The notes beneath the pieces were generated by a model. It ran no database searches. It saw nothing but the letters and a program-made list of their open reading frames with translations, and was not told where the DNA came from. 64,000 bases of DNA. It comes from Mytilinidion resinicola. Taxonomy: Eukaryota; Ascomycota; Dothideomycetes; Mytilinidiales; Mytilinidiaceae. The position numbers and the translations under genes are program-made. The DNA lies in assembly GCF_010093595.1 (NCBI RefSeq), contig NW_022985464.1, positions 280,470 through 344,469 of the forward strand, written 5' to 3'. Position 1 is the first letter of the stretch. Every line of letters begins with the position of its first letter. This document shows positions 32,797-43,349 of the stretch, piece after piece.

Positions 32797-33424
32797 ATGG
32801 GGAGTAGAATGGATCGACATAATCAGTTGTGAGAATAGTTCAGTTCCCTTATTTCTTTCAATCGTGTAGCTCACACGGTTTAATTCGTTGGCCCGTGGCC
32901 GTGCCACTTGAACCATAGTACCATGCGACTGTAAGGGCATCATTTGAGATAAGTAGCGGTCAATTGAAGAATGTTATAAATGAGGAATCGGTCGTTGCAG
33001 CCGAAATACAAGATGAGGGAATTCGTGAAGTTCTCCGAACTGCTCCGTTATACACATTACTTCTATGAACGGAAGCGCATGTTGCGCTCTGTCATAGGTG
33101 GCTGAGTTGGTGGTTGCATTAATTAAACTAGAAAGCAGAAGAGACGCTGAGTACGTCGAACTCGTGCCTAGCATCTATTGGGAGAAGCCTGCAACTGACT
33201 TCTAAACTCGGGAATTCAGGGCACCTACTGCAATTGCGTGGCAATGGTATTGAGATTATGCCGACGCCTTGCATTCTGTAGTTGCTCCGTGATGGGACTT
33301 CGAGAAAATCGGACTGGCTCTTGAGATATCGCCAAAACACTGTGGTTGGTGTATTCACACCTATCACATGAAGTAGTTCGCTAACCCAAGAACTCTAAGT
33401 GATACCGGTGAAGGATATTCGGGT
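32797..33424. other. intergenic downstream of RRP36
   Basis: No supported gene on either strand. Confidence 0.5.
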
Positions 33425-34451
33425 CTACACCCCTCTTCGGTTGACGGGCATATTCTTGCGCTCTTTCTGCGATGCCTTCTTACGACGGCGCTCGATGAGA
33501 TGCTCACGGTCCTTGCTCTTCATCTTCGCAAAGCGATCAACCAACGCAAGCTTCTTTTGTTCCGCTGTAAAGGATGTCAGGCGGTCATACATTCAAAGTG
33601 ACAAGCGATGAACTGAACTCACATTTCTTCAGGAAGAAAGGTTTCTTGCCATCCTTGACAAGCTCCTTCTCCTTCTTCCTATGCTCACTCACGATCTTCT
33701 GCCGTTGCTCTTTGGACTCCTGGGCTTTTTGCTGGTTCTCCATGGCTAAAAGATCCCGCTTCAGTTGCTCCTTCTCCACCGCATCCTTGGTCTTCTTGAT
33801 CTTAGCTCGCATCTCTGCCATCTCAGATGCCTTGTACTCGTCCAAGAAGCCATACCTCTTCTTGAACTTGGAATCATCAGGGCTTGGACCAGTGAGGGGA
33901 TCAAACCGAGGATCGCGGGGAACAGGTTTCTTTACTTCGACAACTTGGCGATTCCGGGTCACAGTTCGTTTGCTGGATTGAGTTGCTGGGGCATGCTTGC
34001 TGGAACGAGCGTGGATCGGTTGGTCAGAAGACGATGAATCACTGTCCGAATCCTCTGAATCCTCTTTCTTTTCTCGCGAAGATTTGCTTTGCTGAGTGGG
34101 ATGTGCTTTGGAGTTGCTTTTCTGTGCCTTGAGTTCGCGTAGCCGTTCTCGTAACGCCTGTAATTGACTGCTCTGCCCTTCCGCATCTGAGCCCCTCTTC
34201 CGTTTCCGGCTTCCACCCCCCTGTTTCAAGATTTCATCTTGTGCTTTAGCTACAATTCCGAAAGGAACCGTACTGAGTTTCGCCTTGGGATCCTCATCCT
34301 CAGATTCAGAGCTTGCGATGTTGATGTCGTCTCCGTCGCCTGTGTCTAGGACAGAAGGGGAAGAGCCTCCGGATGCACCCAAGTACTGCTCATCATCTGA
34401 ATCATCATCCTGAGCTCGGAGTGAGCGGTTGAGTGTCTTTTGTAAAACCAT
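33425..34451 (-). CDS. RRP36: rRNA biogenesis protein Rrp36
   Basis: Exons 34451-33623 and 33564-33425; intron 33565-33622 (GTGAGT...TTACAG) joins FFLKK-S-EQKKLALVDRF and gives 322 aa. The N-terminal half is acidic and Ser-rich (DDDSDDEQYLG, SEDSDSDSSSSD) with a basic KRKRG patch. The conserved part is C-terminal: RDPRFDPLTG, KKRYGFLDEYKASEMAEM, KDGKKPFFLKK, and after the intron ERRRKKASQKERKNMP. This is the Rrp36 (DUF947) signature. The protein works in the nucleolus in early 18S pre-rRNA cleavage and 40S formation. It is divergent from RPC25, 398 bp away. Confidence 0.92.
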
Positions 34452-34849
34452 CGTGGCTTGGGAGTTTGGTGGAGCAGGAGCTGCAACTTTTTCGCAGACA
34501 GGCTTTGGATTCGTGCCAAGACTTTATGTTTAGCGAGTTTATGCAGTGTGGATCCCGCGCTAACGTTATGCATTATACCCTTCCGCCTTTCACTCTCCAA
34601 ACCCGACGTAACGCCAAACCTTCAATAAAATGATGATGCTGCCATAGCCGTCTACGAACTCATTGAACGTCCAGATACTGACCTTGGTTGCAGCTGTCTA
34701 TCTCGTCTTTCCTGAGATATTTCCTCGAGAACGGGTTTTCACTCAACGACTCATCCTTGCCAGCATCAAAATTTCACCCACATCCATGACTTGAGGATAT
34801 TTCCACCAACCACCCAAAGAATGAATACTCCATAATCAACACCGCCATC
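34452..34849. promoter_or_regulatory. shared divergent promoter of RRP36 and RPC25
   Basis: 398 bp between the opposed start codons of a ribosome-biogenesis gene and a Pol III subunit gene. An RRPE-like string, CAAAATTTCA, lies at about 34767; it is short and may be chance. Confidence 0.45.
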
Positions 34850-35814
34850 ATGTTCATTCTCGTAAGCCATCTGTTCCTTTCTCTCATCCTCAGAATCGTC
34901 AAATTTCAATTCCATAATATATTCTTACAATTCTTCAAGACTACCCTTTCCGATTTGATACAAATCCAACCCGAAGAGTTCGGAAAGACCAGCGCCCAGG
35001 CCTTGAAAGACAGCATCAACACCAAGTATGCGAACAAAGTCATCCAACAAGTCGGCGTCTGCATCTGCCTCTTCGACCTCATCAAATCCTCTGAAGGCAA
35101 CATCGGCCACGGCACCGGCATCGTCAATGTGAACGGTAGAACTCCCTATCCCACCCAACCATCTTCCCACCACTAACCCAACCCCGTAGTCGAATTCCGC
35201 CTCCTAGTCTTCCGCCCCTTCCAAGGCGAAGTCATCATCGGGCACATCAAAATCTCCGATCCCACCGGAATATATGGCAAGTAACCCCCCTCCAGTTCCC
35301 TCCTCCATCCCGTCGCTAACCCAACTTGCTGGCCCCCTCAGTGAGCCTCGACTTCTTCGACGACGTCTACATTCCACAGGCGCTGATGCCCGACGGCGTC
35401 CGATAGTAAGCTACCCATTTCCTTGCTCCCTCCCTTATCCGTACCCCTCTTCCTACCACTACCGCTAACTGTGCCAAAAGTAACGCCGCCGAGAAAGTTT
35501 GGGTCTGGCATACCGAGGGTTCCGAGCTCTTCTACGACAAGAATGAAGTCGTGCGCTTCCGCGTCGAGAACGAGCACTGGGATACGAACGAGGAGAGGCC
35601 GCCGTATCGGATCATAGTAAGCTCTACTCACTGTATTTTGTAGAGTGAACTGGGTTAGCGAGCTAATGGTCTTCGGTGGCAGGGTTCTATGGTTCTTTCG
35701 GGTCTGGGTCCAGTGTTGTGGTGGGAGGAGACCCGGGAGGACATTGAGGCTGCGCGACAAGCGTGTTTGGCGGGTGTGGGGAATGGGGATGCGGAGATGG
35801 AGGTAGATGCATAG
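34850..35814 (+). CDS. RPC25: RNA polymerase III subunit Rpc25 (Rpb7-like)
   Basis: Six exons: 34850-34861, 34940-35135, 35190-35276, 35342-35405, 35481-35616, 35683-35814, giving 208 aa. Exon 1 encodes only MFIL; splicing gives MFILTTLSDLIQIQPEEFG, the classic Rpc25 start. Next come CICLFDLIKSSEGNIGHGTG, VEFRLLVFRPFQGEVIIG (end of the Rpb7-like N domain), VSLDFFDDVYIPQALM, EKVWVWHTEGSELFYDKNEV and GSMVLSGLGPVLWWE, the Rbc25 C domain. It forms, with Rpc17, the stalk that recruits TFIIIB. The third intron (35277-35341) has a GC donor (TATG|GCAAGT) and no in-frame GT alternative. Length matches yeast (212 aa). Confidence 0.93.
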
Positions 35815-36074
35815 GTGGAGGTGGCCAGCATGCTCAACAGGGAGTTCAGGCGCAAGGGTTTGAATGTGAGCTTTTTAAGGCTTCTGTATTGGCGGCTTGG
35901 GTTTCAATGCTCTATTGACTACTTCTGATGCGCCTCTATACTATAGAAATTCGAGCTGGTTATCGATCATCCCCATCTTTGGCGTCGTTCCATTAGACAG
36001 AGCTGGCAGAAGCAAGTTTTATCCTCGATAAGGGAAAAAATCAGAGTCCAATGACTACCTATCGTCCCCTCCAT

Positions 36075-37781
36075 CTAAGGCATGAGCCTTATAGGGTCAC
36101 GCGGGAACAAGCTAGTCATCCGAATGTTCGGTAGACCCAGCCAGAATTGCACAATACGCTCCAATCCAAAGCCTCCGCCACCATGCGGCGGGCAGCCATA
36201 CTTGAACGATTGCACATAGTCTTTAGTGCCCGCGCCTTCAGGGTCAACCGGTGGGTCGTGCTCGCGCATGCGCTTGTCAAGGAGTTTCGAGTCATGGATA
36301 CGCTGGGCGCCGGAAAGGATCTCCTGGCCGCGCATGAACATGTCGTAGGAGTTTGAGAGGAGAGGGTCCGCGGGAGAAGGCATGGTGTAGAAGGGTCGGA
36401 TTGCTAGGGGGAATTGGTCAAGCACGTAGAAGTCGGTGCCGTACTTCTCGAGGACAAGTCGGCCGAGGTGCTTCTCCTGGGGTGTGCTGAGTAGGGAGTT
36501 AGATATAGCCAGATCGAAGGGGTACATAGGAAGAATCGGAAGGATCGGAAGGGCTCACCTTAGGTCGTCATAGTCGCCTAGCTTTTCTCCAGCTTCTCGG
36601 AGCATCTTGATGCCCTCTGTGAATGGAATTCGGGGTACTTTGCCCGACTCGGGAAGCTTGAACTCCTCGACGTGATAAACACTTCGGACGAGGTCGGTCT
36701 CCTTTTTGTACCTGGAGTTAAGCTCCTTGAAGATGAACAGCATCAAATCTTCGAGCATGCCCATGACTTCGTGGTAGTTCTCTTGGAACTCCATCTCCAT
36801 ATCCAACCCGGTGAACTCAGTCAGATGACGCGCAGTGTTGCTGTTCTCAGCACGGAAAACAGGCCCGATCTCCATAACGCGCTGGAACCGGGAAGCAATG
36901 AGCATCTGCTTGTAGAACTGGGGGCTCTGGGCCAAAAAGGCAGGGCGGTCGAAGTACTTGACCTCGAAGACATTTGCGCCGCCCTCTGACGCAGCGCCTA
37001 GGATTTTGGGAGTCTGGATGAGAATGAAACCCTTCTGGCTAAGAAATTCCTGGAACAAAGCACAAACACCGCTCTTGATGACAAAGATCGCCTGATTGGT
37101 CTTTGCTCGCAAGTCCAACGTCCTGTTGTTCAGCCTTGTATTTAGCCCCACAATAGGTTTCTCGCCTCCTTCCGTAGCCTTGTCGTCCTCGTCTCCTAGT
37201 CCTTCGCTTGGGATTGGGCGTTCGGCATCCTCGACCTGCAGAGGTAGCGGCACCTCAGCTTTGGCTTCGATGAATAGCTTCTGGATGTGGATTTCGTAGT
37301 CCTTGATCGACGCGCTGTTGATCGGCTCCTTCGTCTTCTTGACCAAGCCATGCACCACAATCGTTGATTCGGTAGAGATATTGCCGCTGAACTTGACCAT
37401 CTGCTTGCTTAGCGTCTCGCTCGCGGCCACGACAGCCTGAACGGTATGGAGCCCCTGCCTCAGGTTCAAGAAAGCTAGTTTCGCGGACTGAACACGGGCA
37501 TTCACAACCCAGCTGCGGAAGACAATGGTCTTGTCTTCATGCTGGGCGATGTTGGCTAGCGATTCCCGAGGGATGTTTGTAGGCTTGAATTCGACGGATC
37601 CGCATAGAGGGAGCTCGCCATATGAGTCAACGGAGACGTCGTTGGCATCGTCGGCCTCTTTCTTCTGTCGCTCAGCCAGCTCTCGAGCTTTTGCGGCGGC
37701 CTTCTTCTCGGCCTTCTCTTTCTCCTTGGCCGCCTTCTTCAACGCGTTTTTCGACGGCTCTGCAGGTCCTGCGTCGGCCAT
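36075..37781 (-). CDS. DPS1: cytosolic aspartyl-tRNA synthetase
   Basis: Exons 37781-36559 and 36486-36075; intron 36487-36558 (GTGAGC...ACTCAG) joins [13 protein letters not shown]; 544 aa. A Lys/Ala/Glu-rich N-terminal extension (residues 8-45), typical of eukaryotic cytosolic AspRS, binds tRNA. The OB-fold anticodon domain follows ([23 protein letters not shown]). The class II core has [11 protein letters not shown], motif 2 [19 protein letters not shown] (about residue 308) and motif 3 [20 protein letters not shown] (about 511), ending RDPIRL. It charges tRNA-Asp in the cytosol. It is divergent from GUS1 with 343 bp between the starts. Confidence 0.96.
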
Positions 37782-38124
37782 GATGGGGATTCACCTTTCT
37801 GAGTCAGGTCAGGCAACAATAAATGATGGTGAAGGCCTTCCACGCGCGTACCTTTAAGAGTGGCTCTGAGCGGCTCCACCGAGCAAAACAATAGCGTCAG
37901 AGTGCAATTGATATCGTCGCGTGTATTGTGACTCTACGAAGTACCTAGTAAGTGTTGTTTGTAGTGAGGGGCTGAGACGATCCTTTGTAGTGGGGCAGAA
38001 AATTGTCGTTCTAAGGTTCCTGAATCACCTGTTCAAGGAGTCATACAGTATTCTAGCCACCAATCCAGCATAAAACCCTGCGGCTCCTGACCGGAGCTCA
38101 TCACACCATCGATTCGCGCTCACC
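37782..38124. promoter_or_regulatory. shared DPS1/GUS1 promoter with Gcn4/CpcA-type sites
   Basis: The region holds the palindromic TGAGTCA at 37800-37806, a TGACTC at 37929-37934 and a TGACTC on the minus strand at 38038-38043. TGASTCA is the binding site of Gcn4/CpcA/Cpc1, the general amino-acid control activator, which is known to act on aminoacyl-tRNA synthetase genes. Confidence 0.65.
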
Positions 38125-40097
38125 ATGGACGCCCAAATTCACGAGTGGCAGGCTAGAGCTCAGAACCTCACGGCTCTTAACCTGAAGAGCATCGAAGGTG
38201 CACTAGCTGAGCTTGACGCCCATCTGACCCTCCGATCTTACATCGTGGGATACAGTCTCTCAGACGCCGATACTACCGTCTGGAGGACACTGAGAGAGAA
38301 CCGCGTGGCGCATGCCTACATCAAGCAAGGCCTCATGGCCAATTTGTCTCGATGGTTCAAGTACATCGAGGAGACATCACCCGAGACCGCGACGCTACCT
38401 GTACGCCCTGCCAAAGGAACGAAGACAGCAGAAGAGAAGGCCAAGGATGAGGGTGGGAGCTTCGACATTGGACTACAGGAGGTTGAGGGGACCGTCATCA
38501 CGCGATTCCCGCCTGAGCCTTCGTACGTTGCCTGAACAGACTCAATTCCATGCTATGTGCTAACTACTCTCCAAGAGGCTATCTCCACATCGGGCACGCG
38601 AAAGCCGCCCTTCTCAATGACTTCTTCGCGCACAAGAAGTACAAGGGAATCCTCCTCCTCCGCTTCGACGACACCAATCCCATCAAAGAGAAACAGGAGT
38701 ACCAGGATGCAATTGTGGAGGATCTGGCGCTTATGGGCATCAAGGCAGACAAGACATCTCATACGAGTGACTACTTCCAGGAGCTATACGAGTACTGTGT
38801 ACAGATCCTGAAGGACGGCAACGCCTATGCGGACGACACGCTGCAGGAGAAGATGCGGGATGAGCGCATGAACGGCATTGCCAGCGAGCGACGTGATGCG
38901 ACTGTAGAGGACAACTTGGCCAGGTTCGAGGAGATGAAGAAGGGCACGGCTGAGGGTATACGTTGGTGCATTCGGGCTAAGATCTCGGTCGACAACCCGA
39001 ACAAGGCCATGCGTGATCCGGTCATCTATCGCTGCAGCCCCGAGGTTCATCACCGGACAGGGGACAAGTGGAAGATCTACCCAACCTACGATTTCTGCTG
39101 CCCTCTCATCGATGCCCTTGAGGGAGTGACACACGCTCTCCGCACTACCGAGTACAAGGACCGCGACGCTCAGTACCAATGGTTCCTGAAAGCCCTCAAG
39201 CTTCGCAATGTCTACAACTGGGACTTTGCCCGCATGAACTTCCGCCGAACCCTGCTCTCGAAGCGCAAGCTCACCCGTATCGTAGACACTGGCGTAGTGT
39301 GGGGTTGGGACGACCCGCGTATGCCTACTGTTCGTGGTGTTCGCCGCCGCGGTATGACGATTCCTGCTTTACAGGAGTTCATTCTCAAGCAGGGCCCTTC
39401 CAAGAACATCGTAAATCTCGATTGGACAACCTTCTGGGCTACCAACAAGAAGTACATCGACCCAGTTGCGCCCCGTTTTACCGCCATATCCACCGAGGGC
39501 AAAGTCCCCGTCAAAGTTATCGGCGCCCGGGACGCCCCTTACACCGAGGAGAAAGACAAGCACGCCAAGAACAAGGCCGTCGGAACTAAGAAGGTCGTAT
39601 ATAGTCAGTCCATCCTCATCGAGCAGGCCGATGCCGCCTCTTTCGCGCAAGACGAGGAGATCACCCTTATGGCTTGGGGCAACGCTATCGTACGCAGTGT
39701 CTCGCATTCCATCAACCCGCTCGCCTCACCCGCAGGTCTAAAAACCGTCACCGGCGTCGAGCTTGAGCTACACCTCCAAGGTGATGTCAAGAAGACTAGC
39801 AAGAAAATCACGTGGCTCTCGACCGATCAGGAGCTCATCCCAGTCGACCTCGTAGACTTCGACTACCTGATTACGAAGGACAAGCTCGAGGAGGGTGACC
39901 AGTTGGAGGACTTCTTGACGCCAAAGACGGAGTTCCGCTCGCATACGCTAGCGGACTGCAATGTGGCTGAGCTGAAGGAGGACGACATCATTCAGTTCGA
40001 TCGGAAGGGATACTTCAGAATCGACAAGGCATTCAAACATGGTGAGCCGGCTGTGTGCTTCCAAATCCCGACGGGTAAGCAGGAGAAGGCGAAATAG
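38125..40097 (+). CDS. GUS1: cytosolic glutamyl-tRNA synthetase
   Basis: Exons 38125-38522 and 38576-40097; intron 38523-38575 (GTACGT...GCTAAC...CAAG) rebuilds RFPPEPSGYLHIGHAKA, so the HIGH motif spans the splice; 639 aa. An N-terminal GST-C-like domain (residues 1-100: EGALAELDAHLTLRSYIVGY, SRWFKYIEE) is the part that in yeast binds Arc1. The catalytic core has LRFDDTNPIKEKQEY, CIRAKISVDNPNKAMRDPVI, YPTYDFCCPLIDALEGVTHA and the KMSKS-equivalent LLSKRKLTRIV (about residue 359). The C-terminal beta-barrel anticodon domain ends FDRKGYFRIDKAF. It charges tRNA-Glu in the cytosol. Confidence 0.96.
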
Positions 40098-41076
40098 ATG
40101 GTAGCAGACTTGGCGTCACGACAAATGAATCAAACGATGGTTGAAGCGAATGCGATAGGCTAAAAGTAGGTTTCCTTGCTTAAGCAGCTTCATGAAACAA
40201 GCAGAGCGTTTTTAGCCAGGCAATCGACTGTTTCATGCTATTCAACTGTCCTGAGAACCTTATTGCTCCATTGTTGAAAAGAACAATTGTATCTCACTCT
40301 CGAAAGCGTGACCGATGACCTCACGTGACCGGCTTACCGAGAACAGTTAGAGCTTCCCCGCAAATTCAACCTACCTACTCTCCTCGTTCCGGAGGATTTT
40401 TCTCGATGTCATCAAAAGCCCTTTTTCGTTGAAAAGACTATCAAACGTCGAATCTAGCACACGTCGGGCGCATTCGGAACAACGTGAGAAGGTAAGGCCA
40501 TCAATCAGCAGACTTCACCACAACAGGAGCCTTCCAGACCTCCATTTTGGAAGCGGTCCGGCGGTCGAGAACGGCATCTCTGCCGCCTTGCGTCTTTTGC
40601 AGCAAGCCACTTCTCACGGAGACGGGCAGACGGCGATGATTGACTGGCAGAGAAGCGCTAAGGTGCGATGCAAAATCTTTCCGCGTATTCTACCGCCACC
40701 ACGCTAGCATCCCAGCAAATGGCATTCCTTTTATGCATCTAGTGTGCCTCCGGATCTGGGGATGGAAAAGCGGGTGCATTAGTGCCGGTTCGGCCTCTGC
40801 TTTAGCCAGTGTCACTCACCTCATGCCGTTTACCACCAACCGCCACACTTCCCCAAATGCCTCGAAAGTGGTCTTGAGGAGCTCCGTGCTCCATGCAGGC
40901 GTGTAACCTGAACACCTCTTCTTCTTGTTAATTATCTCTATATAAGAGCACCTCGACTCTACTGTCTTTCTGTCCATGAGCAATAACTTCGGCCGTGGAT
41001 GCTCAATCTGAGGCACTATTACCCGTCCTGCGCCTCCCAGTCTCGATCTTCAAAGCTACCAATTACAGCTCCAAGA
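40098..41076. other. intergenic between GUS1 and the sugar transporter
   Basis: About 1 kb. Short frames at 40429-40906 and a minus frame at 40816-41016 are unrecognised and not supported. The right end is the transporter promoter; no motif named. Confidence 0.45.
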
Positions 41077-42707
41077 ATGGGCGGACCAGGCGGCATCGTC
41101 TTGGAAGGTGGAAATGCTGCGTATAAAAGTCTCCGAAATAACGTCAACTCGAAATGGATACACGATCCTGGGCTCCGGAGGCTCAACATTGGCGTGGGAA
41201 TGATGTTCGCCTCCGCAGCTGCCAACGGATTCGACGGAAGCCTTATGAATGGCTTGCTTGCGATTCCTCGGTGTATGCACATCCATGCATTAGTAGAGCT
41301 TCAGGATATTGACGATCGCGTATAGTCAAGGATGACCTGGGACATATATCGACCAATATCCTAGGCCTCATCATTGCTGGTATCAGCCTAGGAGGACTCC
41401 CTAGCTTTATTCCAGCTTCGTACGTGAGTGATCAGATAGGCCGCCGATACACCGTAGGCATTGGATCCTTCCTTATGGTCGCCGCTGCGATAATCCAGTG
41501 TGCAACCTACGGTCCTTGGGCATTTCTAGGCACTCGAATCATGCTTGGCATTGGACTTGGATTCTCACAAACATCAGCACCGCCCCTCACAACTGAAATT
41601 GCGCATCCGAAGCACCGGGGCCAAGTGACCGCACTATTCCAGGCCGTCTGGTACTGGGGCGCCATCGTCTCTGCGTGCGTTACGCTCGGAACTCTGTTTC
41701 TCGATAGCAGCTGGAGCTGGAGGCTTCCATGCCTTCTCCAAGGACTATTCCCTGGCATTCAACTTCTGGGCCTCTTCATAGTTCCCGAATCGCCCAGATG
41801 GCTCGTTTCGAAGAATCGAATGGCAGAGGCTCTTACTATCCTGGCGAGGTATCACGCAAATGGTGATGCTGAAGACGAGCTTGTGAAGTATGAGTTCAGT
41901 GAGATATGCGAAGCAATCGAACAAGAAAGAGAAGTCGCAAACTCAACTGGATTCAGATCATTTTTGGAATCGAAAGGGAACCGGCATCGACTCCTGATTT
42001 GTGTCTTGGTGGGCTTCATGATCCAGTGGGCCGGCAACGGAATCGTCTCCTACTACCTGGCTCCCATACTCGAGTCCGTCGGTATCACTTCTTCGGTCTC
42101 ACAAGCCGCGATCAATCTTGGTCTCCAAATGTGGAATGCTCTTCTGGCAGCTGCTGGAGCCATGGCTGCCGAGAGATATGGACGTCGGCCGCTGTGGATG
42201 ATCTCGGCCTGTGGCATGCTTGTTTCTTTCATCGTTGTCACTGCACTCTCCGCCGTCTTCGCTGAACAGCATATTAAATCCGCAGGAAGTGCCGTAGTTG
42301 CTTTCCTCTTCGTCTTCTTCGGATTCTATGACATTGCTTTCACGCCCCTCTCGATCGCATACCCGGTCGAGATCCTCCCGTTTCACCTTCGTTCCAAAGG
42401 GCTCTCTATAAACTTGACGGTTGTGTTCGGAGCAGGATTCTTCAACCAGTACGTCAATCCCATAGCGCTGGGTGCTATACAGTGGAAGTTTTACTTTGTA
42501 TATATCGCGACGCTGACTTCGATGCTTTTCATCATTTACTTTCTTTTCCCGGAGACGAAAGGTAGGACTTTGGAGGAGATTGCCATAGTATTCGACGGCG
42601 AAAGCGCTGTCCCAGGAGCTGAACGGCGGCTGTCACTAGCTCTTGTGAACTCGATGGTGGAGAAAGGTAGCGTACATCGTGAATATATTGAAACAAAGGG
42701 GTCGTAG
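41077..42707 (+). CDS. MFS sugar transporter (lactose-permease/hexose-transporter type)
   Basis: Exons 41077-41272 and 41326-42707; intron 41273-41325 (GTATGC...TATAG) joins GLLAIPR-F-KDDLGHIST; 525 aa. Sugar-porter signatures are all present: NGFDGSLMNGLLAIP in the first span, SDQIGRRYTVG between spans 2 and 3, ESPRWLVSKNR after span 6, AERYGRRPLW between spans 8 and 9, and FPETKGRTLEEI after span 12. Twelve hydrophobic segments can be counted. It most resembles the fungal lactose permease/general sugar-proton symporter branch. The substrate cannot be fixed from sequence. The neighbouring Zn2Cys6 gene may be its regulator. Confidence 0.88.
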
Positions 42708-43349
42708 CGTCTTCTAGGTGTATTTAGTAGACTTTTTGGCATCTCAGTATAGATAGAGATTACGATTCTCGGCACTCACTGGAATGTACTTGGAATGCTC
42801 GTCTTTGAGACTACCTATACCTGGATGTGTGAAGATATCAGAGGACGAACGTAGAAAATATCGCGTCTTTTTCAGCCAAATGCCGGGAAACAACGGGTCG
42901 AATAGCGTTAATCGCGCACCAGACGTTAGCAGAATATCAGATCTCTTATTCCTACCCGCATATATATACCTGAATCCTTTGAAAGTGTTCGTGATTGGTG
43001 CCTCGATCCCGCCTACCGAAGATTATCCATGCAGGCTCCGCACCTGGTGGCAACTCAACGACGGCTGCGTCTCAACCTTCTGCAGCTTCCTAGGCATATT
43101 TCCTCTAGTTTTTCTGTTGCCGAGTCGCGTCTCCACTCTATCGAACACTTACTATGTGATATGCGCCTCAAGGCGATACGTCAAACTCACCACACTACCG
43201 CAGTCCCACCGACCCAACCCAGCACATCCAACCTACGCTACACCAGCTTGTTCCAGAATTTGAGTAGGGAACACAGCATGCGGCTATAGCTTCCACCACA
43301 CGGGGATGCGAAATCCTACCGATAGCACCAATCCCGATCCCTGCGACCA
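42708..43349. other. intergenic between transporter and regulator
   Basis: No supported gene. A plus frame at 42784-43263 lacks any recognised feature and is probably noncoding promoter sequence of the regulator. Confidence 0.45.
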
